From NCBI RefSeq assembly GCF_020497125.1, contig NC_059075.1, positions 31,284,003-31,348,002 of the forward strand: a DNA stretch of 64,000 nucleotides, given 5' to 3'. The position numbers and the translations under genes are program-made. Below the pieces are notes generated by a model. The model was not told the DNA's origin, ran no database searches, and was given only the letters and a program-made list of their open reading frames with translations. This DNA comes from Mauremys mutica. Lineage: Eukaryota; Chordata; Testudines; Geoemydidae. Below, in pieces: positions 51,577 to 63,993 of this stretch. The stretch's first letter is position 1. Each line of letters begins with the position of its first letter.

Positions 51577-51658
51577 AGAAGCAGCAAAGAATCCTGTGGC
51601 ACCTTATAGACTAACAGACGTTTTGCAGCATGAGCTTTCGTGGGTGAATACCCACTTC
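51577..51658 (-). mobile_element. Minimal Penelope terminal-repeat insertion
   Basis: An 82 bp minus-strand insertion flanked by the exact 13 bp duplication TTCATAATTTTGT (51564-51576 and 51659-51671). On the minus strand it starts GAAGAAGTGGGTATTCACCC, so it has stem II, GAAA and the AGC/GCT stem III of the hammerhead but not the first core bases (C and U of CUGANGA). The remainder matches the left arm of the copy at 31371 over its whole length. Sequence 51249-51563 is plain intron. Confidence 0.88.
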
Positions 51659-51671
51659 TTCATAATTTTGT

Positions 51672-54600
51672 TTGTTTTGTTTGTTTTCAAATGAGGCAAC
51701 CCAAATAATTTAATAAATTACCAGATTTAAAAGCAGTTCCTTTAAAAAAAATAGACTAGAATGTGCTTGAGTTTTATTTAGTTATAGAAACCTCAGTTAT
51801 CTGCTGTATCCGAGCATAGCTCAAATGTAATGGACAGTGGTGGCCTCAGGGAAACCAGAGCAGCTGGGGGCCTACTCTGTCTTCCTCTGTTGGTGTAAGC
51901 TCCCCAGCAGAAGATCAGGTGTAATGAAGCCAAGCTCCTCTCCACCCCTGACGTGCCCCCAGCCCCTTCCCAAAATGTTTCCTATGCCCTTATGAAAGTG
52001 TCTAAGGGAACAGCTGGTAGTCATATGCAGCACAAAAATGCGCCTAGCAAACTGAAGAATCTTAACCCACAATCTTTACGGATGGAGGAGATTTACATTT
52101 TCACTATTTATATTTTATGTACTAAAACATGTTCAGAATGTATTATCAATGTACTTTTTTGAGTCCTTAAGCAGAAGAATCTGTTTAAATTAGCTCTTTG
52201 TGGCAAGGTGCTATCTTTATTTTCTTCTTTTGAGCACAATCAATACTTAATAAACAAGATATAACAATAAATGTACCCTTAGATTACTGTGAATCTGATT
52301 AGCCTACCTTCAACCAGCCACTCAACCTGCTTTTCATCCTTCTGCAACATGTATATAGTCACCACTCGAGGCTTCCGCAGACTAGAGCTGGTCAATTTTT
52401 TCCAAATTTTGAAATTAAAAAAAAAAAATTACCATTTTTTTTCTGAAAATTTTTCCTTATTTTTTACTAGCTCTACTACAAATTTAATCAGGTTCTCCAT
52501 TGGGAATCCTACTCCGACTGGACTTGCCAATGTTAGTCAGGCTATGACTCTTTTTTGGCAAATCCTGGGACATTTACCATTGAGAGAATATTTTTTATCC
52601 TTTTTCCCTGCCCCTTCCGCTGTGTTCAAGGATGGGGGAGAGAATTGCAGAAAAAGTAGCCTGACAAGCCGTATCTTAGCTTAACTAATGAGAGATAGTC
52701 TCTGTTCCAAAAAAATGCCCACCCATCTTCACAATTCTGTTCCTCCTAATGCTGCCCTCCACCATGGTTAGGGGACAGACAAAAGCTGATATCTCTGTTC
52801 CCCTCACATCTTTTCATACTTGTCTCACCTGCCCCAGATTATATCCTTAGAAATTTTTGTTGGGAGATAGGACTGTGTAACGGGGTTTACAAATCCCAAA
52901 TTTACAAATCACAAATCCCCAGAAGGGAGAGGAGAGTCTTCCCTGCTTAAAGGCTATCAGGCTGATCACACCCCTGCGTAGCTACCAGAACTGCCAGTCT
53001 TGGACACATGCAGCCACAGTTGTGACCAATGCAGTAAATAAGACCAGCTATGAAAGAGGGAGAACAAAGAGGGAAAGGGAGGCAGAAAGGCTTGGGATAG
53101 CAGAGGGCAACAGCCCATGCCATGCTGCTTCTGAGAAACTAACAGAGACAAAAGGAGACTGCAAGCCTTGGAGTTTAAGGGCTGATAGACTCAATTTAAG
53201 TTAAGAATTCATGGACTGGTCTAATTGTAGATGAAGAGGACCAGTTAAGACAAACCTAGGATCGCTAGACAGACTGAATCAAGAGCAGTGGACACAGTGA
53301 CAATGGCCATCTCAGATACTCATACCTCATTGTTTTTCAAGGCTGGCTGGCTAACTAGCCCCATCTTACTTAAGGGAACTACTGAGTTCTCAATTCCAAG
53401 GTACCAAAATCTTTGTGAGGAAGGGCTGGTGAGGTCACAGCCCATCTGACAAAGTGAAGAAAGTGTGGGCTATAGTTCTCCCCCTTTTATAGAAGCAAAG
53501 CCTATATAACAGTCTCCACAATGAGTGGGATTTCCCTGTGCTGGGGAATTCCTATGTAAAGAGGACAGAGACTTCCCAACTGTGGAAACACCACCTACCC
53601 TTTATTTCTACAGTCTCTGGGCAGGATTCCCTTAGCATAGGGAAACCCTGATCCAAAACACCCTGCTGGCCTCCTGTCTGTGAGTCTTCTGCCCTTCTGC
53701 TACCCACAACAACCTCATGCCCTACATTACTTCCCTAAATATACTTTTCCCACTGCTCCCACTTTTACATCTCCATAGCCTTTCTGTTTTTCCTAGATCC
53801 CCAAACCTGACTGCTGTCTCGTTGATTTTCTATAACTCATCCCACAGCCCCACCAGTCTCATATTTCCAGCTGTCTCCCACAAATCTTATGTCTCTCCAT
53901 CCAGTATTCTTTATGCCTCCCTGTCCTTGCCTCCCCCCATCAGCCCTCTTCAGTCTCTTTGTACTCTTCCTCTACTCACCAACCATGCTGTCCTTCCCTT
54001 CTCCCATTATGATCATCTGCCTTCAAAATGGCCCCCTCCTCAAAACCCTTTAATGCTACCTCTTCCCCAGTACCCCACTAACCTGCTGCTAACAGTTAAC
54101 AGGTTTTAAAAAAACAAGGTAATTCCCACAAAAAAACCTGTCGTTTCTCCCAATCACAAACAAACATACGACATTTACTCCAAATTCAGACTTTGTAACA
54201 GTACCAAAAAAAGACTTCTCAAAATGAGTTTTAAGGGGTTAATCTTGTTGAAGTTGTAATAAAGTTTGTGCATTTGAGCATAATTCCATGTATTACGGAT
54301 GGTTGTATGTTGGAAGAAAAAAGGAGTTTGTTGTGAAGTTGTGGAGTCTTGGGTGCGTTGGTGACAAGGCATGTAAATTAAGATTGGTCTTTATGTCAAT
54401 GTTTGCCTTAAGTGGTGACTTCCTTGATATAAAAAAAAATTTGTCTTAAAGGAAATACACTGGCACAACCTTCACTTTTAGTAACAAAGTTTACTGTTGG
54501 GAATATTAAATATATATTGTGGTTCTAGTAATGGTACAGAAGCAGCATGTATCCTTCTATGTGGGAGATGGGATATGAAGCAGCTGAGGATAATTAAAGA

Positions 54601-55218
54601 CTTGGAAGTAAACTTTCAGGAGGCTGTGCAAGGAATTAGCAACTTTTTCTGCTATTACCTTGATGTCTGTGATTAATTCTTCATGCATAATGATAAAAAT
54701 GTACCCTTATGTGGAAGTAGGCAATGTTCACCACTCTTTGAGCTAGATCCTACCCACTAATGTATGTAAGTGAATCCCATAGATGTCAGTGGTAGCCGTG
54801 AGCACCAGACATCTCTAAGAGTAGAATTTGGTTCTTCATATTTTTGTACTCATAAAACAGCATTATAAACAGAAGCTTTACTCATCCTGACCTCCGGAAA
54901 GAGAGATCCTACTGCAGTATAGCATGTAGCTGGTGGAAGGTAAATGTGTTGTGATGCAGAACAAAGAACCAGACAAAAGAACTGATGAGAAAAAAGTGAT
55001 GTTATGCTTTGCAGTTTAAAAGGCTATATTTTCCCACCATTTTCTGTCTTAAATGATACAGGGTTTGTTTTTTCCCCCTAAATACAGTTGTATAGTATTT
55101 TTAATAATAAACAGTAAAAAGTTAAGACTTAATTATTAATATTTAAAATCCACAAAGTGTTGGTATATAATCTAATTTTTCTAAGGTCTCAGATTAAACT
55201 GTTTTTTTTGTTTTCTAG
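51672..55218. other. RPS6KA5 intron, mostly unassigned
   Basis: A small AT-rich inverted-repeat element is probable at 52384-52475 (ends TAGAGCTGGTCAATTTTT and TTTTTACTAGCTCTA). The segment 52870-53720 has repeat-like texture (for example GGGCAGGATTCCCTTAGCAT) but no family or end can be named. 53720-54110 is C/T-rich without motifs. The rest is plain AT-rich intron ending TTTTCTAG. Confidence 0.45.
52384..52475. mobile_element. Short AT-rich MITE-like element
   Basis: A 92 bp segment with ends TAGAGCTGGTCAA and the reverse complement of TAGAGCTAGTAAA and an A/T-rich core. No target duplication is evident. Confidence 0.5.
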
Positions 55219-56029
<811 letters not shown>

Positions 56030-56392
56030 TTGTGGGGATCAGCAGTAGTCAGAACTAAAATGGCTGCCTGAAGCCAGAGCTCTGAGAGGATAAGAAAGTA
56101 ATCTGCCTCCATCAACCCACTAACGCTACTAAACTCCACCAAAAAACAGAGCACTGCGTTGCAGACGATGGAGTCTCAAAAAAAATAATTAAAAATTAAA
56201 AATACAGTGTGGAGAGGCCCCTGACAGAAATGTGAAGGCTGAAGAAAATCAGTCTCCAAGGCAGACATTTGGGAGTTGATCTCCAAGGCCATGAGAAATG
56301 ATCTGATGACTGATTCTAGCAGTAAAGAAGGAAGTAACTGATTTGAAAGGTTGAGTCACTGTCTGTACCGGAGATTGGCCTAAAGGAAGCTA

Positions 56393-56641
56393 GTGAGAGA
56401 CAGACAGCCATTGCTGCAGAGCTGCATGACACTTCTGGAACACAGAGAGAAGCAGCTTAAATTGGATGATATAGAAAATAGAGTGCGAAGGAACAACATC
56501 AGAATTAAGAGACTGTCTGAAAATCCTGAAGGAAGAAATACAATCCGGTATGTAAAACTTCGGATAGAAATCAAAATCTCAGAAAGGCAAGAGGATACTC
56601 TGGAGGTGGCAACTAAGTATAAAATGCTGGAAATATCTTGA
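56393..56641 (+). pseudogene. L1 ORF1 fragment
   Basis: Contains the DIENRVRRNNIRIKRLSE block of L1 ORF1 RNA-binding proteins (compare LENRSRRNNLRI). The start and end are broken. Confidence 0.72.
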
Positions 56642-57389
56642 CAGATGGTCAAATTCAAGAACATTAGGATAGGAAAAGAAAAAGACTCTAGAGAATGTTC
56701 TGTCAATGGCAAAAAATGAAGCTGTACAAGAGGACTCAGATACATGAATAGTTACCAAAAGATTACCCTGAAAGAACTTCTTGAGAGTCATCAAGAATGA
56801 ACAGTTTAACAGCAACTATGTTAATGTTATAAAGAAAATAGTATGAAGTTTGTTTTAATTGGGATAATTATAACTCTGTATTTTAGAGTGTAGAGCATAT
56901 ATAGGACAATAAGATGAGCGTCCCAGGGATGGGGAGATTGGAGAAAATAGAAAGGGGTTGTTGAGGAGGTTCTGTGTAAATCCTCCCCATGTGACTCAAA
57001 TAATCAGATGGCAATGTATCCCTAAGGTCTCATATGTGGAGAATGTAACTCCTTTGGATTACAAGAGAAACAGTTCATGGTGAAAGTACATGTGTTTAGG
57101 GTTCAAGAAAGCACAGTTGTTTGGGGGCTGAATTATATGCTATTTTGGTATTTTATTTTTAAAATAAGGGGAATAATGCAGGAGAGGGGAGGGAATCAGG
57201 GATGGGAGGGAGAATTAATACAAGACATAGCTATGGAAATTTACAAACAGAAATCATGCCAAATTCAGGCGCACAGTTCTGAATACAACATAATTTGCAA
57301 CAAGGGACATTGGCCACTCAAGGGTTCATGCTATCAAACAGCTAAATAATCAGTTTCAAGTTTTTCAATAAGCTAAATAGTTATTCTCA

Positions 57390-58015
57390 ATGGCTGTTCC
57401 TTTTAAAATAATACCTTTGAATTTTAAGGGGCTAAATAATGTTGTTAAGAGGGGAAAAAAGCCCTGGCTGAATTTTTTAAAAACCTCATTCTCAGATTAT
57501 TTTACTTCAAGAAACTCATTTTCAGGAGTGGCATATTCTGGGCATGAAAGACGGTTGGTTTCAGTGAAATTTTTTGTTTCAGCCAAAGAAAAGAGGAATG
57601 GCCATAATATTTGCTAAACATGTAATTTTTTAGATTGAAGATCAAGTTAAGGATATGGAGGGATGGTTTATCTTATTGACAGGTACAGTTATTAGATTAT
57701 TAGTAACAGTGGGCTGAGGATATGTTCCCAATCACAGGGGAAAAAAAAGACTTTAAAATACTGCAACACTTTGGGGAAGGGAAATTATACTTGGAGGAGA
57801 CTTCAGTTGCACACCGATTCCTTATTCGACAGATCAGATAAAGAAGATGAAGTGTGTAGGGAAGCAAGTGCAGCATTTACTTCTCTGTGCCAAAACGTCA
57901 GTCTCTCAGTTTGCTGGAGAGCAATGCATTTAGGGGAATGAGATTACACATTTTATTCACATCCTCATCATTTACATGCTAGAATAGATTTCATGTTAAT
58001 CTCGAAATCCTTAAT
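57390..58015 (+). pseudogene. L1 ORF2 endonuclease fragment
   Basis: N-terminal AP-like endonuclease: the N-x-GLN-x-x-KR block, LQETHF, a GGDF box and a terminal RIDFMLIS box are all recognisable but in different frames. The order and spacing are right for L1 ORF2p. Confidence 0.75.
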
Positions 58016-58039
58016 GAAGTGAACAAGACCTTTTGTACA

Positions 58040-61000
58040 GAAGAAGAGGAACAATGGATTCTTCTTTGAGCTATTGCACATGTCCATTCCACTGTAGGGG
58101 TGTGTGTGCCTTATGCACAGATGTCAGAGATATTTTTTCCCCTCGGTGCTACCCATCACGGCAGCTCGAATGCCCCCTTTTGCTGCACCATGGCATGTTG
58201 ATACAAGAGGGTGAAGCTGAGCACCCCCAGTTCCTTCTTGCCACCAGTGATGGTTTTCAAAGTGATCTTGTACTTGTTTACTCAAGTGCATCCCTCATTC
58301 ATTTTAAATAGTTGCAGTTAATTATTATTTCTTATTAGATAGATAGATAGTTTCTCAAGTTAGTGTTACATTTCTGTTTTTGGTGTCCTTTCTTTTCTTT
58401 TGGTACCAGGCTTGGTACCACTATGATGCCCTGCTCCTCAGTATTTAAGTCCTGCAGGACATGTTCAAAGCCTATGCTGGTCAGTGATCCTCATCCATCC
58501 TGCCTGAAGTGTTTGGGTGGGACCCACATTAGTGACAAATACCACATTTGCAGGGGCTTCAATCCTCACTTGAAATGGTGAGACTTATGTGCTTGATTAT
58601 GGAAGCAACATTTTGACCCCCAGTCAAGTCATTGCATGAGGAGAGCACCCCAAGTACTTCTCCATGGGTGTGGAGTGCTCCACCAGATTTTTTTTTGGCT
58701 TCTCCATCCTGATCCTGGTATTGAAGAAGAGACCCAGGCCTTCCTTGGTCTCAGCATCTTGTTCATCAGCCTTGGTACCCAGGCAAGATAGAGACAAGGA
58801 CTCTACTAAACATGTGGCAGAGAGAGCTACCTCAGAAGCCTCACCTCCTAAGAGGTGTTTGCTGCCTCCAAAGCTCGTGCCAGGTTCAGTGAGGTTGTCC
58901 TGAGACACATTTCAGGAGCCAACAGTTGATGGAACTCCCATCTACCCCAGAGGCATATGCAGCCGCAAGAGACTTGGTTAGTGCCTCATTACAGGTTTCA
59001 CCAGCATTGGAAACTGTCTGACTGGTTCTTCCTCAGGCAACTCACCCTTCACCACACCAAGAATCCCCAAGTACCACTACTTACACCTCCTCTCAAACCA
59101 GTCTTATCAAGAAGGAAACCTCTCATGATTTCTCTGCTACCACCCTCCAAGGGTTCAAGATAACTCTCTCTGGTACTGTCTGCATCAGCACCTCAATTAT
59201 TGGAAGCCTCTGACTTGGAAGTGCAGTCCTTTGTATCCTGGACAGGACACAGCACTGTGGTAGGAATTTTGGGCATTTATCATGGAGGGCTGCTTGATTG
59301 CCAAGACATTGCTACAATCCGTGCTAGACATTGCAGACACTTTGGCCAGAGAAATGGCCTCGGCAGTGACCATGAGAAGGGCATCCGGCAGTAGAGTTTG
59401 GGCATTGCTCCCGATGTGCAGCAGACCACAGAGTACACCAGGAGGAATTCTGTGCCAAAAATTAAAAAATTCTGTGTACAATATTTAAAAATTCTGTGGA
59501 ATTTTGCATATTTTATTTGTTGAAAATAAAATATAATCATGCCAGTTTCTATTGTTTTGGTAATTTATTTCAAAATCCCTGTCAGCAACGATGTCTGTAA
59601 CAATACAGACAACAACAAAATATTCAGGAAATGTTTTTTTGATAAACAGATTCCTTACTCAGCATATTAATACAGAACTTTACATAATAATTCATTTAAA
59701 ATACAGAAACGTATTTCCCGCACTCGTGAGAAAGAGTGCAAAGGCTTGGGGAGTCGGAGTAATGGAGGAGCGGAGGGGAAGGGAAGTAGTTGCTGGGCAG
59801 GAGTCTAGGTGTGAACCTGGATGATTGTTGGTTGTGGGTGGAAGAAGTAATATGGAACAGGTTTTCTTTTGGGAGGGAGGGATTATTAGGGAGCCTCCCC
59901 CATGCAGACACTAGATCCCTAGCCTCTCCCATTCAGTCAGGCATATCTGCCCCTGTTCCCATTTGTCCCTGCACACCCACTCCCATTCAGCCCCCACCCC
60001 AGTCTGTCCCTCAACTAGCCCTTCTGAACCCCAGTCCATGATCCAGCATCCCTGTGTGCCCTACTTTGTCCCTCACATAATGTGTCTCCTCACCTGGCTC
60101 TGCAGGAAGAGTGCTGTGAGGAATATAACCTATCCACATCCCTCTTTGGGGCTGGCTGAGCCGGCTGCCCTCTGTTCTGATGCCACAGCAGCCCCTGGTC
60201 GGTGAAAGGCATAATTGATGCACCTCTCTGGCAGAATGAATTTTCTGCAGAGAATGAGGGGGACATGAATTATGTGCATGTACAGTGGCACAGAATTCTT
60301 CCAGAACTAAGAGAGGACTTGGCCTTTGATGGTCAGCTACTTTTTTCTGACACAACAGACGAAACTCTGCACTCCTTCAAGGATTCTAGGGCTACCCTTT
60401 GTTCCTTGGGGGTGTATATACTGGCAGTGCAGAGGCATTCTTATGACGGACAACAGCAGCAGCAACAACGCCCCTTTGGACTGTCTGTCCCTCCCCCAAG
60501 AGAGCAGGACTACCCTAGCAATGGGCATAGGTCCCAAAGGTGGAGGCATTCTGGTCTTGGATTTGGCCAGTCCACTCTTCCTCCTCTGGTGCCCACAAGT
60601 GCTCATTTTGACTCGCTGGTCCAAAGCAGTGATCCAGTCATGACTTCTATTGGCCCTTCTACAAAACTTCGGGGACAGGATAGGCCATTTTCTCAGTGTT
60701 TGAGATGCAGTTACTACAGACAGCTGAGGCCTAAGCAATGTCAGTTTAGGTTATCCAGTTGCTCTCCACACCGTCTGTACCTGCCCCTCTTCAGGGCCTC
60801 TCTCATGAGATACTGCTCCTCAAGCAGGTCTGTTTTTTTCTGGCTTTGGTAGCAATGAAGGAGATTCCTTCGGATCACTGGGGTCAAAGTTTTATTCACA
60901 ATATTTTCTGGTTTCCAAATTCAAATTTTTGTTTATTGCCCTTGAGCTGTCCATGACTTTTACTAAAAATAACCATGACAAAATTTGTAGCTTTACCGAT

Positions 61001-61450
61001 GTATTATGTGAACAGGCAAGGAGGAGCACACTCCAAAGTGTTCTGCCAAGAGACTATTAGGCTGTGGCAGTTCTGCATTGAGGAGGGTGTCACTCCAATA
61101 GCTGGACACTTGCCCAGAGTCCAGAATCATCTCACAAATCGTCACAGTGGGAATTTTTCCCCAGATCACAAGTGGTCCCTGGAGCCCAGTGTTCTGCAAG
61201 TCATCTTCGTGGCTTGGGGCATCCCGACGATATTCCTGTTCACTACAACGGACAATAGGAAACATAGACTTCTTCGAGTGCTGTCCCTGTGGGTGGTCCA
61301 CTCTAGGGAACGGTGTGTCCCAGTTGGCCATATGGTACTGTCTACTGTTGTCCCTCACAAAACTCCAAAATCCCACCAACCATAGTGGGTACTGCTTCAC
61401 ATTCACCTAGAGTGGAGGACGCACAGGGACAGCACTTGAAGAAGAAGAGA
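58040..61450 (+). mobile_element. DIRS-type element with RT deletion and nested transposon
   Basis: Sense-oriented. The terminal repeat starts at about 58058 (TTCTTCTTTGAGCTATTGCA). The Cys-rich module is at 58430-58570 (CRTCSKPMLVSDPHPSCLKC then LGGTH). Gag-like sequence reaches 59420 (VLDIADTLAREMASAV) and, after the nested transposon, continues at 60305-60640 (LREDLAFDGQLLF, LHSFKDSRATLCSLG). Then comes GFYSRYF-like RT entry sequence near 60870-60920. The RT palm is missing, and RNase H follows directly at 61000-61260 (NRQGGAHSKVFCQETIRLWQ, then GHLPRVQNHLTN). The recombinase is not in this copy. A run coding for seven Gln is at 60450. Confidence 0.83.
59439..60304. mobile_element. TIR DNA transposon nested in DIRS gag
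   Basis: Ends are CAGGAGGAATTCTGTGCCA and, reverse-complemented, CTGGAAGAATTCTGTGCCA. The interior is non-coding, with CACCCACTCCCATTCAGCCC-like sequence. The DIRS gag reading continues on both sides. No confident target duplication. Confidence 0.75.
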
Positions 61451-61772
61451 AAGTTACTCACCTTGCAATAACTGAGGTTCTTCGATATCTGTGTCCCTTT
61501 GGGTGCTCCACTCCCCATCCTCCTCCCCTCTACTTTGGAGTACTAGTATGATTTCTCCACGGTAGAGAAGGAACTGACGAGGGTGCGGGACACATGCTCT
61601 CAGGAAGATTCCAATGAAATGGGAGATATCAACTGAGCTCGTGCGTCCCAACGAGGCACTGCTACCGAAGATCTCCGATCAACGGCGCCGGGACGCACCG
61701 TCACCTAGAGTGGAGCACCCACTGGGACACACATTTTGAAGAATTTCAGTTACTTCAAGGTGAGTAACTTTC
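61451..61772. repeat. DIRS terminal foldback module between two DIRS elements
   Basis: Arms are AAAGTTACTCACCTTGCAAT...TGTCCCTTTGGGTGCTCCAC and the reverse complement at 61700-61770 (GAGCACCCACTGGGACACAC ... GGTGAGTAACTTT). It encloses about 200 bp with CCGGGACGCACCGTCACC. It ends one DIRS (58040) and directly precedes another (61773). Confidence 0.8.
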
Positions 61773-61899
61773 TCTTTTCTGCTCTCGAGTGGGCATCAGT
61801 CCAGTTTCCAACACCTTCCACCTCAGTTGGCAGTCAGCTCCCCTTTATGCTTTCCCTCAGATCTCGATCATTTCACTGGCTGAGACAGTGTTGGTTTTC

Positions 61900-63040
61900 T
61901 AAGCTTGCAGTGTCGTTTTAGCCTCCCATATCCTTTCCTCTCCATCCCAACCTGGTCACACTTTGAATCCTGGTTTCAGCTCCCTGCATCTTACGGTGTG
62001 GTTGTTCCATGGTTGAATGAGGAGGAAGAGCAATGTTTGGTGGCTGTTCAACAGGTCCTGCTTAGTACTAGAAAACCCCCTCCACCAGGATGGCCTATTC
62101 AGCAAAGTGGAAGTGTTTTTCAATGTGGTAATTGGCCCGTGGAGTTCAGCCAACACTGGGTAGTATCCAAGACATCTTGGAGTATTTACCGCATCTTCAG
62201 TCATCGGTGTTGTACTTAGCTCATTGATGGTGTATCTAGTGCTAACAGTCTTTCATCCATCCATTCATGGAAGATCGGTGTTTTTCAACCATGGCGAGAT
62301 TCTTAAAAGAAATCCTTTGTCTCCATTCAATGGTCTGGGAACCGGTTTCCTTGTGGGACCTTAACACAGTCTTAGCAGTTCTGATGAGACCTATGTACGA
62401 ACATCTAGCCCCTGTCCCTTTCCTCTCTCGTGTCAAAAAACTGTATTCCTTGTGGCAATAACATCTGCAAGGAGAGTGTGAGAGCTGCAGGCTTTGATAG
62501 CAGAGCCTCCTTACATGCAATTATCCCAAGACAAAGTGACATTGTGGTTGCACCTGAAATTTGTATCTAAAGTGGTCTCTGTTTCATTTAAACCCGGCGG
62601 TTCCATTTGCCTGTGTTTTTGTCCTAAGCTGCTTATCTCTGGAGGAGCAGCATCTTCACACATTAGACCTCAAACTGTGTCTGGCTTTTTACCTGGACAG
62701 GACTAAATTCTTTTGGGCTTCACCTTGTCTGTTTGTGTTGTAAGCAAACTGTATGAAGGGACAGGCAGCCTCCTCGCTGACTATCTGTAAATGGACAACT
62801 TCCTGCATCAAGACTGCATACAAAACCGCTTTGGCTACGCCTCCTCTATCGTAGCAAGCTCATTCTATGAGAGCACAAACTATGTCAATAGTGTTTGTAT
62901 GTGATATCTCAATATTGTATATTTGCAGGGCTGCCATGTGGTCATCAATATGTATTTTTATGAACCATTATGCCATTACTGCAGCATCCAGATCAGATGC
63001 AAACTTTGGGAAGGTGGTTTGCAGTCCTTGTTTAAATAAA
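61900..63040 (+). pseudogene. DIRS tyrosine recombinase, broken, catalytic Tyr present
   Basis: Blocks in order: an N-terminal SAM-like part near 62010-62230 (QQVLLSTRKP; SVFQCGNWP), a hinge (EPVSLWDLNTVLAVLMRP at 62338-62395), the catalytic-fold part (WSLFHLNPAVPFACVF and HTLDLKLCLAFYLDRTKFF at 62560-62715), and ICRAAMWSSICIFMNHYAIT (62925-62983) with the expected nucleophilic Tyr after His. Several frameshifts and stops separate the blocks, so it is inactive. Confidence 0.8.
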
Positions 63041-63111
63041 ATCCGAGCCACACCCCCGGGTATAGCTAGTGAGTCATCCAAGTGGAATACTATGCTGCAT
63101 CTACTTGAAGA

Positions 63112-63425
63112 AGAAGAAACAGTTACTTAATCTAACTGTGGTCCTTGGAGATGTGATGCAGATGTGTATTCCACGACCCACCCCCTGACCCATCCGCATC
63201 AGAAACTAGTCTCTGGGCAGCCACTGCAAAGGAACTGAGCGGGGTGCGGGCAGCGCTGCCTCATATAGACAGGGGAGGGGGAATAGCCATGAGGTGCAAG
63301 TGCTGCCCCTCTACAGGTACTTCTAGGCAAATTTCTTCAGCTCCAGTGAACGGGGGTACGCACACCTAAATGGAATACATACCTGCATCACATTTCATAG
63401 AACCACAGTTACAGTAAGTGACCAT
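63112..63425. repeat. DIRS 3' terminal foldback module
   Basis: Left arm ACAGTTACTTAATCTAACTG...GATGCAGATGTGTATTCCA; right arm (reverse complement) GTCACTTACTGTAACTGTGG...ATGCAGGTATGTATTCCAT. A CATATAGA box lies in the middle. Sequence 63426-63993 after it is plain intron. Confidence 0.75.
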
Positions 63426-63993
63426 TTCTTTTCTACTAATAAAAGGTAATAGTAATGTGATGTGGATTAGTATCAAGTGCCTAGTGGTTACTGTCATATC
63501 TACCTATTAACTGTATTTGATTTAAAAATTAAAAATAATGAATCAACTGCAAACTAATACAGTAATGACTCATTCTGAACCTTGATGCCTTTCTGATCAT
63601 GCAACCACACCTTCCTTTCAAAACAGTTCTTCTGCAGTGGTTAAACAAACAAAAACCCAACCAACAACTCTACTTTGCAAAACAAGAGACTCCACTGTAC
63701 AGTCTTCTCCTTGTGAGTAGAGGATGAGAGGACAAACAAAACATGACAGAGGTATAGACATATGGCTTAATGCACTATTGGAAGGTGCTCAGCTACTGTA
63801 GTGATAATGATGGCATAAAAACCTGAATAGAACAGAATTTCTCCAGTAGGACTGACCCTCAAGGGATGGTTATAATATATCACCTAAGTGCAGATGATAT
63901 AGCTGTTATCACAGAAGATTCCCAGCCACTTTCTGTCTGGAATTTAATATTCTCTCCCACTTACAACTGAGGCAACTGTTATTCTTTTTGCAG

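Larger units (their letters stand above)
56030..58020 (+). mobile_element. L1-type LINE, 5' part
   Basis: Sense-oriented. An ORF1 remnant with a coiled-coil to RRM boundary lies at 56393-56641 (HREKQLKLDDIENRVRRNNI then RIKRLSENPEG). The ORF2 endonuclease start is at 57390-58015 (FKIIPLNFKGLNNVVKRGKK, then a shifted frame with LLQETHF near 57508, IILGGDFSC near 57790 and a final RIDFMLIS-like block near 57985). The RT is absent because the copy stops at the DIRS boundary. L1 elements are minor in turtles compared with CR1. Decayed and non-coding. Confidence 0.8.
61773..63425 (+). mobile_element. DIRS-type element, recombinase end
   Basis: Consists of the DIRS tyrosine recombinase (61900-63040) and the 3' terminal foldback module (63112-63425), with the gag, RT and RNase H lost. 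It abuts the previous element through a shared terminal module, so the pair may be one composite rearranged copy. Sense-oriented. Confidence 0.8.

Noticed and set aside
60448..60470. Polyglutamine tract as a host gene sign
   Set aside because: Seven CAG/CAA codons within a decayed DIRS gag. No host homology.
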